Assembly: GCF_032854445.1 (NCBI RefSeq)
Contig: NC_088304.1
Coordinates: 7,635,704-7,699,703 of the forward strand
Origin: Liolophura sinensis
Lineage: Eukaryota > Mollusca > Polyplacophora > Chitonida > Chitonidae
Reading direction: 5' to 3'
DNA length: 64,000 bases
A program made the translations under genes and the position numbers. Below, piece after piece: positions 1-9,965 of this stretch. Position 1 is the stretch's first letter, and every line of letters starts with the position of its first letter. Below the pieces are notes generated by a model. The model was not told the origin of the DNA, made no database searches, and saw nothing but the letters and a program-made list of their open reading frames with translations.

Positions 1-1724
1 AGCAATGTCATCTGGGCACATACCTGCATGTAGGCCTAACTGACATGTAACTGACATACACTTATCTGGGCATATTGATATAACTTACATACAACGGCAT
101 ACAGGTATGAATATATCTCTATGTAACTTACATGTGTGTGTGAGCAAATAACTCTTAGCAATAACTCTTAATAATAGGCCGTCAGAAGGAAAGCCCCCTC
201 TTTTTTCATGGCGCGGAATGTTGAAATTACACAGAAAGGCCACAGATGATTGCGATGAAATGGGTGACAGGGGTTTGTGGGTGCCTGGAGCAGTCTATGT
301 GTGTGGGACAAGAACGCCTGGGGATGGGGCGAGACTGACCTGACGAGAGAGAAAAAAGCGTTCATCTTTAATGGGATGCGACTGTCGCCCTGTTTAAGTT
401 TAGGGCTGTACTAAAATTAGCTTTATCATGTTACGGTGATGAACATCTTGGTTTAGAAGGTAACACACCTGTCTGCGATCACGGCCACCAGGTCGTTTTA
501 TCATTTATTTAATAAAACCACGGGCCACTTCTTACCTCCCCCAACCCATCCCATCCCCCATCACACACACTTTTTAACGGGAATATTAGGTTATTAGCAG
601 GAGCCATGGTAAGATTTCGGCTTTTCCCCCCACAACAATGACAGCATAAACCATTAGCTAGGTCATACCAGACAACCCCACAGATACCACAGATATCCCC
701 CCCCCCCTTATCTCCCTTCCCCTCCTCTCTGTCCCCCCAAGCGTTTCCCGGGCACCACACTGACACGGTGATGGGGATCATCCAACGGGAACGACACTTA
801 GGTTTTGCTTTTCTTTAGATCATACTTTACTACATTTTTTTGTTTAAAACTACGGGCTATATTAGCTACACCCAAGGTAGAGACATATTTTTATTTTACT
901 TTTAAATTTAGTAGTAATAGTCACAAAGTCACCTTGGAAGAGCTCAGACTCGGTGCATAACGTGATGTGAGAAGACAACTTTAATCCACAGCACTTCGTT
1001 AGATCGCGATAAGATCTGTGATGAAGATTCCAGCGGTCTGAACATATTCAGTTACGAGATATGTCACTCGAATGAAAGCTAGACTTTCTGCCTAGACAGT
1101 GGAGTCAACGATACGATTTTTCCAGCGGCACAAGCGAATAACCCTGAACGAATATACACCCATACCAGTTTCAGCCTTTTTCCTCTGGCTGTCTGCACGC
1201 ATTATAACAACGACATTCATTAGACTGTGCAAGCCAGATAAGGCCTTTGTCGTACCATCGTACCATCGTTCCACCGTGCCATCTCTTGGTGCCATCGTAA
1301 CATAGCTTCGCATCATCGTGCTACCGCTTCGTGTCATCGCCGGGCGATGGAACGATGATACGATGATGGTCTTATTTGGCTTCCGTACAAGGCTGACAGC
1401 AAAGAAGATGGTGGTTAATAAATTAAACGATTTAAACGATTTATAAATTACCTCGAGAATACCATATTAACGGTTAGATGATGCTGGAGATCTTTTTGCG
1501 AACTAGATTTTTATATTTCTTATGAAAAAAGAATTTTCACGTTTTAGGCCTACTGGGCTTATACAATTCCAGAGCCCGGTTAACCTGGAGACAGGACTGA
1601 TTTTCTAACCTGATTATCATGTTTATTTTAAACAGGCATTTCAGTATCATACAGTTATCAGCACTGGTGATGCACAAGTTGTTTACATTCAGTGCTATCA
1701 TGAACATGGGTTTGTGTCGTAGAC
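1..1724. other. No gene recognised
   Basis: No reading frame here shows domain-like composition or a plausible splice structure. The stretch holds short low-complexity tracts and one imperfect inverted repeat, listed separately. Confidence 0.6.
1251..1369. repeat. Imperfect inverted repeat
   Basis: The arm at 1251-1272 (CCATCGTACCATCGTTCC) is close to the reverse complement of 1349-1369 (GGAACGATGATACGATGATGG, one base past 20, core GGAACGATGATACGATG). The loop is about 76 bp and contains further ATCG/CATC steps. It could be a decayed small TIR element or a simple ATCG-rich palindrome. Confidence 0.5.
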
Positions 1725-1905
1725 ACGAGACGAAAACTGGCAACTCGATGATGAGTGAGTGAATGCGTGCTTGGGGGTTTGACGTCGTACTTAACAATTT
1801 TTCAGTCATATGACGACGAAGGAATCCTTAGAGTGCATGTAATGTGCCTCCTTGTTGCAGAACGGATTCCCACTGTCCTTTTATCTAGTGCTTCTTCACT
1901 GAGAC
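1725..1905 (-). repeat. SINE family B fragment (3' part)
   Basis: Reading the minus strand, the block CATATGACTGAAAAATTGTT followed by the AGTACGACGT type motif and a tail of CACTCACTCA recurs at 22.6, 30.1, 45.3 and 47.7 kb. Copies at 4.9, 22.9 and 51.2 kb carry tRNA-like heads, so this is the 3' part of a tRNA-derived SINE. Confidence 0.6.
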
Positions 1906-2058
1906 GACTTACCGAAGGCAAATAAGCATCAGGTCAGCATATTTCACTCAATGAGAGTATGTCTATTTACAGCCTACGTTATGACTATCACACGACCGCT
2001 GGTTTGTTCACCTCGACCTTCACCTCGGAGCTAGATGGAACACATCAGTTCTACAAAA

Positions 2059-2195
2059 AGCTATTTATTTATCTATTTGACTGGTGTTTTACGCAGTACT
2101 CTAGAATATTCTTGTAGATCGAGGAAAGGTCTGTCAGTAACCTGTGTGTGTCTCTGCCGGGTTCCCTCCCACCATAATGTTGGCCGCCGTCAACA
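2059..2195. repeat. Rearranged SINE family A' fragments (inverted pair)
   Basis: Positions 2066-2105 match the 3' end of the common SINE in minus orientation (TTGACTGGTGTTTTACGC). Positions 2120-2193 match the same region in plus orientation (CCACCATAATGTTGGCCGCC). This is a degenerate inverted pair of the SINE described at 15348-15614. Confidence 0.55.
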
Positions 2196-2199
2196 AACC

Positions 2200-3120
2200 A
2201 AAAGGCGCGAAAGCCGTATTCAATTCGACTATGGTGAGAATATATTAGAATCTGGACTTATACTTATATTACGACAGAATTAATACATGACCTGGAATTG
2301 CACAATGCTTGAAGTTTAGCCGACACAAATGGGGAATGTATGAAGGATGTTATAAGACTTGTGTTTGTCTACTTTCGTCTCACAATATGCTGTGCTCAGT
2401 CGTTTTTTTTTTTTCACACATTCATGATTTATGTTTAATATCTCAGGAAAAGAGATAACATTGGGTCCACCGTTGCGATGTTAAGTGAATATTCATAACA
2501 CGTCCGTAAATCTGTACATAAGGTCCTTATCTGCACATCAAAAGCGTATATCTTACCCATTAATTTGAACTACAAATGCTATTAACTACAACTGTTGTTT
2601 AGAGTTAATAACAATAAAGAAATTAGACTATTATGGATAACAAAGCGTATAGGTACATTATTTAGGCTGATAAATGTTTAATTTTGACGTCAATGTCTTT
2701 TATGTGCTATCCTAAAAACACACAGTTTTCTATAATTGTGTAATATAGTGAAGTTTTTTTTTTGCATGTAAAAATTTGAAAAGCCTTAAAAAATATTTTC
2801 CCTTACTGTATTTATAAGCTGTCAATTTGGGAAGATATTTTTTCACTGTGACAAAAACACAACTTGTACTCATAAAAAGGAATGAATTTCTACGGATTGA
2901 TTTTTTAAAGTTTGTAAGAAGTGACGATTGTATTAAGAGTGTTAAACATTCTTTCTGAAAGATAAGCGTCTTGAATATCAAGTCCAATTGTTCCACCAGT
3001 AAAACGTTAGTTCTCATTATTGGTGTGAACTCCATCACCGATTGTAATCAACAGTGAAGCAATAGCCACCGCCTAAAAGGGTTCCAAGGTAGTTAGAACT
3101 GTAGTCTGTGACTACAGCCA
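2200..3120. other. No gene recognised
   Basis: AT-rich sequence without recognisable coding, RNA or repeat structure. Confidence 0.55.
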
Positions 3121-3164
3121 CAAAGCTTTGTCACTCAAAATTATGTTATATAATTATTTGATCG

Positions 3165-3775
3165 GTGCTCTACTGGAAGGCAAGCAGCCTTCAGAGAACA
3201 TCAGACTGCGAAAACAGCTCTGCTGGAAGGAAAGCAACCTTCAGCGACGTCAGGCTGCAAAAACAGCTCTGCTTGAAGGCAAGCAGCCTTCAGCGAATGT
3301 CAGACTACGAAAACAGCTTTGCTGGAAAGCAAGCAACCTTCAGCGAACGTCAGACTGCGAAAACAGCTCTGCTGGAAGGCAAGCAACCTTCAGCAAGCAT
3401 CAGGCTGTGAAAACAGTTCTGTATGAAGGCAAGCAGCCTTCAGTAGAGGTCAGACTGCGAAAACAGCTCCACTGGAAAGCAAGCAGCCTTCAGCGAACGT
3501 CAGACAGCTCTGCTGGAAGGAAAGCAACCTTCAACTAATGTGAGATGGTGAAAACAGTTCTGTATGAAGGCAATCAGCCTTCAGTGGAGGTCAGACTGCG
3601 ACAACAGCTCTGCTGGAAGGCAATCAGCTTTCAGTGAACATCAGTCTGCGAGAATGGTCCTGCTGGAAGGCAAACAGCCTTCAGGGAACGTGAGACAGCC
3701 AAAACAGCTCTGTTGGAAAGCAAAGCAACCTCATGGGAATGTCACATTGCAAAAACAGCCCCACGCACGTCATCT
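3165..3775. repeat. Minisatellite, 50-bp unit, about 12 copies
   Basis: The unit contains CTGGAAGGCAAGCAGCCTTC, a variable CAGCGAACGTCAGACTGCG segment and AAAACAG. Copies are 49-50 bp with scattered substitutions. Because the unit is not a multiple of three, frames rotate through the array and short open frames are fortuitous. Confidence 0.9.
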
Positions 3776-3824
3776 ACCAGTTGATTGCTGCCAAGGCCAG
3801 ACACCAATAATTTATATGTACCAC

Positions 3825-4410
3825 TTAGTATTGGTGTGATCGGATATAAGAACACATGTGTGACAGTTAGTATTGGTGTGAACGAGTACAACGACACACG
3901 TGTGAAAATTAGTATTATTCCGAACGAGTACAACTACACAAGTGAGACAATTATTATTAGTGTGAACAAGTACAACGACACACGTGTGACAATTAGTATT
4001 GGTGTGAACGAGTACAACGACACAAGTCTGACAATTGGTATTAGTGTGAACGAGTACAACGACACACGTGTCACAATTAGTATTAGTGAGAACGAGTACA
4101 ACGACACACGTGTGACAATTAGTATTAGTGTGAACGAGTACAACGACACACGTGTCACAATTAGTATTAGTGTGAACGAGTACAACGACTCACGTGAGAC
4201 AATTAGTATTAGTGTGAACGAGTACAACGACACACGTGTCACAATTAGTATTAGTGTGAACGAATACAACGACATACGTGTGACAATTAGTATTAGGGTG
4301 ATCGAATACAACGACACATGTGTGACAATTAGTATTAGTGTGAACGAGTACAACGACACATGTGTGACAATTATTATCAGTGTGAACGAGTATAACAATA
4401 CGTGGCATCT
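3825..4410. repeat. Minisatellite, 42-bp unit, about 13 copies
   Basis: The unit is built from ACACGTGTGACAATTAGTAT and TAGTGTGAACGAGTACAACG. The 42-bp unit equals 14 codons, so the + strand reads as a 209-codon open frame of repeats TRVTISISVNEYND, and the opposite strand is open for about 154 codons. No initiator context, splice site or homology supports translation. I read it as a satellite that happens to lack stops. Confidence 0.85.
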
Positions 4411-4414
4411 CTGA

Positions 4415-4905
4415 GATGGTGATAATTATCACCGATTTACCGAAGTAGTTCCAGGTTTAGAGTGTACAGTCATGGTGCGTTTTAGCATCTCCCTAAGCTT
4501 TCCTTCTGTTTGGGTATGTAAACCCGCCTAGAGTATTGCGAAACGCAATATAGGCCCTACTTAGATCATTAAATACTGGTCAAATTTTCACAATAAAAAT
4601 TTAGTGTTGTGTATTCGCCATCTTTAACTGCATGATAAAAAATGGTTGCATTCGGCCAGGCCATGAGATATTTAGTAACTTTATATATCAACGTTTAATC
4701 TGAGATAAACCGGAAACACGTTCTCGCCTCACTCTTACTCACGCTCAAATGGTTAAAATGGTGGCAACAAAGCACACATTTCAGGCTGACTACATTGCGA
4801 AGCTTTGCTTTTCTCAACATTCGGCTTTACTTATTTTGAACTGCGATATGCGTTATGCAACATCATAAAATATCAAAGCATAATTGATGTGGGATACTTC
4901 ATCGA
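4415..4905. other. No gene recognised
   Basis: Unique-looking AT-rich sequence between the 42-bp array and a SINE. Nothing supportable seen. Confidence 0.5.
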
Positions 4906-4907
4906 TG

Positions 4908-5095
4908 CATACGTAATGGTTAGAACGTCGGGAGACCCTGGATCAGATCCGGGACGAGTCATACGGAAGACTTATTGCTGTCTCCCTTGTGACGGCAGCA
5001 TTTTGGCAACATGGGCTACTCGCCCTGCTACAAGGACACACTATATATGTCGACACACCTAGTACTTCCTCGTCATATTGCTAAAGGCAAAGAAA
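4908..5095 (+). repeat. SINE family B, 5' part with tRNA-like head
   Basis: The head has an A-box-like TAATGGTTAGAACGTCGG and a B-box-like GGATCAGATCCGGG, the RNA polymerase III promoter layout of tRNA-derived SINEs. The body continues with GTCTCCCTTGTGACGGCAGC and ends near the CGTCATATTGCTAAAG motif seen in other copies. Confidence 0.55.
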
Positions 5096-5099
5096 ACAC

Positions 5100-6090
5100 T
5101 AAAATGAAGTAGTTATCGGATGATTAAACACTGTCCAAGAAATTGTTGGATTTATTTTTTGACAATTTATTTATATTTAAGTTTTTGCTACTGAACACAC
5201 TTCAGACTGGTACATTTCATCATTCAAGATGCATATACATATAGATCTATGAATGCATTCGCCGATTTGACATTGAAACAAATTATTTCAGGCTAAAGTA
5301 TACATGTGGCATAACCGATACCTTCTTCGTCACAACAGACAACTCTAGAATCTGATCTTTTAACACAATTTCACTCGGTTAGAACAATTTTAAAGAAAAT
5401 AAATCCAACTATTTTGCTGGACAGGTTTTTAATGGTGTTTCATCTACTACATACTTCTTTTTAGAGTGGTTTTTGGCATTCAGTAGGACGTTAAAACCCA
5501 AGCAAACATACAAACAAACGATGTCATACGTTTGGTTTAATGTTGTCGTATTCTATGAAGGCTCATTACCAGCGTCATTGAAGCTTGTGATAACGTGCCC
5601 TGTGCAGTCATGGTACACGTCGTTGACAAGACAATAACACGTTATGTTACACCACAAATTAAGCGTGTTGCAATGCTTACATGCTCTGACACCTGTTTGT
5701 TTACATCTCTGTCGCTAGAGCAGAACGTGTCAAAACCACAGCGCTCTGAGGTCTTTCCTGTTGTTTGTCAATTATTATTATTATTACGCTTTATTTGACA
5801 TCAATTATACACTGCTGTCTGCAGTTTATTTGTGCACTCCTCCCGTGCTATGTCAAATGACTGGGTGGCCAGGATGTAACCTCATCCCGTTATCAGTGAA
5901 CACTCATTTATCTCCCCCAAAATGTTACCCTTCATTCCCTCACCTTATTTAAACGACTTACATAGAAGTATACCCATACTGATGTTCTACCTCAGCTTCT
6001 CGCCCATCTTACCCCCCCCCCCCCCCCCCCCCCCCACCCCTGGGAACCTCTGGGCTGGATTGATATTATAGTACATTGCATTTCTTTGGT
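5100..6090. other. No gene recognised
   Basis: No coding or RNA structure. A possible family B tail trace lies near 5465-5520 (AGGACGTTAAAACCCAAGCA). A long C run is listed separately. Confidence 0.5.
6012..6040. repeat. Poly-C tract
   Basis: Twenty-four consecutive C, one A, then four C. Such tracts are prone to sequencing length errors and can form i-motif or (on the other strand) G-quadruplex structures. Confidence 0.95.
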
Positions 6091-6300
6091 AACAGTAAGA
6101 TTCCGACCCCATCTATCAGGTAGGCGTGGTCTTTTCCTGAACATGTCTAATCTTAACCCTAACCCTAACTCAAAACCTTAACCATAACTCAAAACCCTAA
6201 CCCTATCTCCAAACCCTAACCCTAAACACACATTTCCAGTGATGACGTGTTTCATTTATAGGCTACGCCTACCTGAAGAAAGGATTGGAATCTTATCACT
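6091..6300. mobile_element. Small TIR element (MITE-like) with telomere-like core
   Basis: Left end 6095-6131 (TAAGATTCC ... AGGTAGGCGTGG) is the imperfect inverted repeat of 6261-6296 (TACGCCTACCT ... GGAATCTTA). The interior at 6152-6234 holds several CCCTAA/CCCTAAC units broken by short CTCAAAA segments. About 210 bp, non-coding. The TIRs argue for a transposed element and against a chromosome end. Confidence 0.7.
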
Positions 6301-6950
6301 ACCCATGTCTTTTTTACGTTACTTATTGTTACGTTATTTGCTTGTATTGCGGTGCTAAGAAGAGACGTATCTCATCCAATACAGAGACAGGTTGACAAGA
6401 ATGATATGACACAGGCCTGAGATAAATAATGAGTCATATACAGTTATATATAAATACATGTACTGTTTCATACTGACATGTTTATGAAACTTAATTGCGC
6501 TTTCTAGGCTCCTTTAGCGATGAACAATTAGAAAACGTTATTTACCTTTCCATTGTTTGCGTTGATTTGATCGGTCATGAGACCATGTAAAATGGTTGGT
6601 GGCCCTGTTTAAAATACACCTGCTGTAACGACGATATTTGCTTTCTTTTATGTCTTGTTAACTTCTTCACCGGATAAAAAGTTTTATCTTAAAGTTTTAA
6701 GATAATTTCAGTTTACCGATAAATTAGCTTTTTCCTTTATCTAGTTATAACGGATATTCGCTGAAATTAAACTGTGTATTCTTCTCACCATAAGATGAAT
6801 TAGACTCGTTAAGATATAGCACAAATTTCCACAAACACAAGCTGATAATAATACCCTTTGAGGAGATGGCACGTTACATCGCATAATGGAAGTTACGCAA
6901 GAAATGGCATAGTTACATATACCGATGTCAAAACAATTCTATATGTTGTG
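6301..6950. other. No gene recognised
   Basis: AT-rich, no recognisable element. Confidence 0.5.
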
Positions 6951-6959
6951 ATAACTAGA

Positions 6960-7480
6960 GGGTTTTTTTCCACCTGAACAGGTCGCCGGAAGATATATAT
7001 CCACGTTCACTGGATTTAAAGGAAACCACGGAGTTTCCAGAAGGTACATCTTATCTAGACCTATATTGGATATACGAACTGTTGCAATCAAGGGGCAACT
7101 AAGATAGATATTTTACAATCGACAAATTATATACTAAAATGGAATACGATTTGAATACTGATTTCACTAGTTCGCCTGAAACGTTCCTTGCGCCTTTCCA
7201 ACAAGAATGAAAACTGCTGATTGCTTCTCTTTACATGATACCGTCCTAATTTCGTACTTTAAATAAATTTTTAGTTCTTTGGTGGTTTGTGTTGAACGTC
7301 GTTTTGGAAGCCTCTTGACCATTGACCTGGGCCGTTCATTTTCAATTTTTTGACGACTGCTATACGAATGTCTGTTTCGACACATAGATTGAAACATCTG
7401 AATGGATTCACCCGAAAGTTTCAGAGATTTTGCAGTGAATATAACACTATTAAAACTTTTTGTTGGCAAATACAGACAAA
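6960..7480 (+). pseudogene. Retroelement remnant: short RT fragment plus tail
   Basis: At about 6985-7075 a frame reads EDIYPRSLDLKETTEF then PEGTSYLDLYW, matching the same peptide in the reverse transcriptase copy at 41583-42236 (IYPPSLDLKETT, GTSYLDLYLY). The sequence then jumps straight to the element's downstream tail (GAACTGTTGCAATCAAGG, later TTCTTTGGTGGTTTGTGTTG at 7277). Most of the RT and all its catalytic residues are missing, so this is an internally deleted, dead copy. Confidence 0.65.
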
Positions 7481-7526
7481 AAGGTCAGCATCCCCTGGTA
7501 ATCTGTGTCATAGTTGTATCTAATTT

Positions 7527-7815
7527 CACTTGGGCTCTTCCCGGTTTCCTCCCCACCATAATGCTGGCCGCCGTCGTATAGGTGAATATTCTTGGAGTAC
7601 GGCGTAAAATCAATTTGTTTATTTATTTATTTGATTGGTGTTTTTACGCCGTACTCAAGAATATTTCACTTATACGGTGGCAGCCAGCATTATGGTGGGT
7701 GGAAGCCGGGCACAGCTCACGACCATTCGCAGGTTGCTTGAAAACCTTCTCACGTACGGCCGGAGAGGAAGCCAGCATGAGCTGGACTTGAACCCCTGAG
7801 ACACGGAGGCCCCAA
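7527..7815. repeat. Inverted pair of the common tRNA-SINE
   Basis: Positions 7527-7605 are the 3' part in plus orientation (CCACCATAATGCTGGCCGCC). Positions 7610-7815 are the 3' and middle part in minus orientation (GATTGGTGTTTTTACGCCG ... GGCCGGAGAGGAAGCCAGC), ending in the tRNA-head remnant ACACGGAGGCCCC. The halves meet at the A/T-rich tails, giving a long hairpin. Confidence 0.8.
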
Positions 7816-8036
7816 ACACTCATCAAATAAATAAATAAATAAGTAATCACACTTCAACATATGAACGTATAAGCGTCCGTGTTCATTCTGTCAACATGGT
7901 TCTTTATAAACAGTTGCAGTTCTTATATTTGTATTTGGCCTGGGAATTATACAAGGGTCATGAGCTTGAAATTTGGATGTGATGCCTAGAATATCGACTG
8001 TGTTCTTGTAGCACTGAAAACTGACTGCTGCTTCTT

Positions 8037-9965
8037 TGTATAATTAAGACGTCCTGCAATAGAGAGAATAACCAGAGCAGCGACGTGTGATAGCCGGCAA
8101 ATGGTCACACGGTAACCGGTGAAATACGGCCTCTTGTCAGTTTACTTCAGTTAGATTTTACTCCAACTGTTCATGTAAATTCATAAATAAACTGACGGCC
8201 AAAAGAAGCATTACGACTCCGTGAGTTAAATTTAACCAGCCTTTTCAGCAAATTAATACCAAATTATTGTAGGAAAACATTGTACGATGCATATTCCCAT
8301 GTGTGACTAGCGTCATATACGCCCACACGAATTTGTTTTGAGACAACGAAGAAAGTTGAAAAATCACGTGACCCAAGGGAAAAACGTCAGACACATTGTG
8401 CTGGACTTGCACACTGACTAAAAAACACAAGTAATGTCTCGATTGACTCCAGAACACCGCGAGACGGCCCTGGGTATGGTATCCATGGGAGCCCACCATG
8501 CCCACATTGGAAGGACCTTCGGCTGCTCTCGTGTAACTGTGTCAAACTTGATGCAAAGTTACAGACAAACAGAGAACAGGCCGGTCTAGGGTAACTACGC
8601 CCAGAGAAGACGGGTACCTGCCTACCTTACACTTGAAGAACCGCTTCCTTACAGTGACGTCATCGTCAATCAATGCCTTAGGTCACCAAGTCAGTCAGCA
8701 GACCGTGCCCCAGTTGACTCATGACTCACGGAATTAGGGCCTATCGACCCTTCAGAGGGCAGTTGTTGACAGCCTAACATCGTCACCAGAGGTTACGATG
8801 AGCTCGAATTGTACGCTGTTGGCAGAACGTGATTGGAAACGTGTTGTTTCTCACGTATGAAAGCCGCTTCTGCCTATTCCGAGCCGATGGCAGACAGCGA
8901 GTTTACCGTCGAAGAGGCAAACGAACGGCTGCATCATACGTCCAGGTTGTGGGTACTGTTTGGAGGCGGCAGCGTGATGGTGTGGGGTGGGATTTGTGGA
9001 CACAACTGGTCATCATCTACGGGAACCTAACGGCTCAACATTACGTGGAGGAAATTCTACGTCCTGTTGTCCTGTTATTCCTTCAACAGCAGCCACGTGG
9101 AGTCCTATACCAGCATGACAACGCCAGATCTCATACAGCTCGAGTTGTGTAGGACCTCCAGTACGCCAACGACGTCAACGTCTTGCCGTGGGTCTGCACG
9201 TTCCCCAGATATGCCCTCATAGAATACATTTGGGATATCATGAGTTGTCGAGTAGACAACGGCCAGTTGTTGTTGGTTGGCTGCAAGGAGTGGCCGTTGT
9301 CTTACTCGACGTTCGCTCCTCAAGATGAATGGTAACGAATCCCACGTCATCTCATCAGACGACTGACTTTTTCTATGCGTCAGAGAGTTTTTGCATGTAT
9401 TGAAGTAAGAGGTGGCCACACGCGATATTGATTGGTTTTGATATTGACTGATTTTTAAAAATAATCGACGTTTTGTTTACTCTGCACATTGGTAACCAAG
9501 ATGGAATGGCTATTTTTCTACCCCTGCTCTGTTTGTTCACTTGTAAAATGATTTGAGGGCTGCTTTGTCCGTTCAAGACTTTCAATATCTAAAGTCATTG
9601 GTCTTTTCAATAGATTAAGCTTCAGTCATCTTGTTTTTTGCTTTGGCAGAATAAATTGATTTGAACTCTTTGTAAAGTTTCTTTTGGTCGTCAGTTTAGT
9701 AGCAAATTACACGATCTCTAGCACCATAACTTAAGTAAAATTAGGTAAAATATTATTGCAATTTATTGACGTCACTGATCGAGAATTTACCCAAAATGTC
9801 ATGCTGTCATCACATTTAACATAGAATTACCACGCAAAGGATGCGTTGTCCTCCAGCAGAATCCTGGTTTATGCATTAATATTATATAATTAAGACGTAC
9901 AACATAGAGAGAAAATTCTGAGCAGCGAAATCACTGTGATAACTGGTTAAACGACTACTCGCGTT
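8037..9965 (+). repeat. Dispersed repeat family A, split by a Tc1 insertion
   Basis: Left part 8037-8187 carries GTGTGATAGCCGGCAAATGG and CGGCCTCTTGTCAGTTTAC. The right part 9698-9965 resumes with AGTAGCAAATTACACGATC and CACCATAACTTAAGTAAAAT. In the uninterrupted copy at 43885-44250 these two parts are contiguous. The unit start (TAATTAAGACGT ... AGAGAGAA ... GAGCAGCGA) appears at both 8037 and 9890, so the family has a direct-repeat organisation. Non-coding; class unknown, possibly a non-autonomous Helitron-like element with a tandem core. Confidence 0.7.
8190..9696 (+). pseudogene. Tc1/mariner transposon, copy 1, inactive
   Basis: About 1.5 kb between TA dinucleotides (8188-8189 and 9697-9698), with inverted ends AACTGACGGCCAAAAGAAG and CTTTTGGTCGTCAGTT. 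Inside, frames broken by indels encode a Tc1-type DD34E transposase. Visible pieces are a helix-turn-helix region near 8440-8580 (TFGCSRVTVSNLMQ-like), RFCLFRADGRQRVYRRRGKR, TQLVIIYGNLTAQHYVEEIL, the second catalytic Asp in QHDNARSHTARVV, and IEYIWDIM near 9220 for the catalytic Glu. The first catalytic Asp (expected in FTDESRF) reads LTYESRF, a D-to-Y change. No intact transposase is possible. It sits inside a family A repeat. Confidence 0.9.

Noticed and set aside
3128-3839. Several overlapping 80-136-codon open frames in the 50-bp array
   Set aside because: The unit is not a multiple of three, the frames overlap each other with the same repeats, and none has a start context or splice site. 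Treated as satellite.
6152-6234. Chromosome-end or fusion-scar telomere
   Set aside because: The CCCTAA repeats are few, interrupted, and enclosed in inverted repeats typical of a small transposon.
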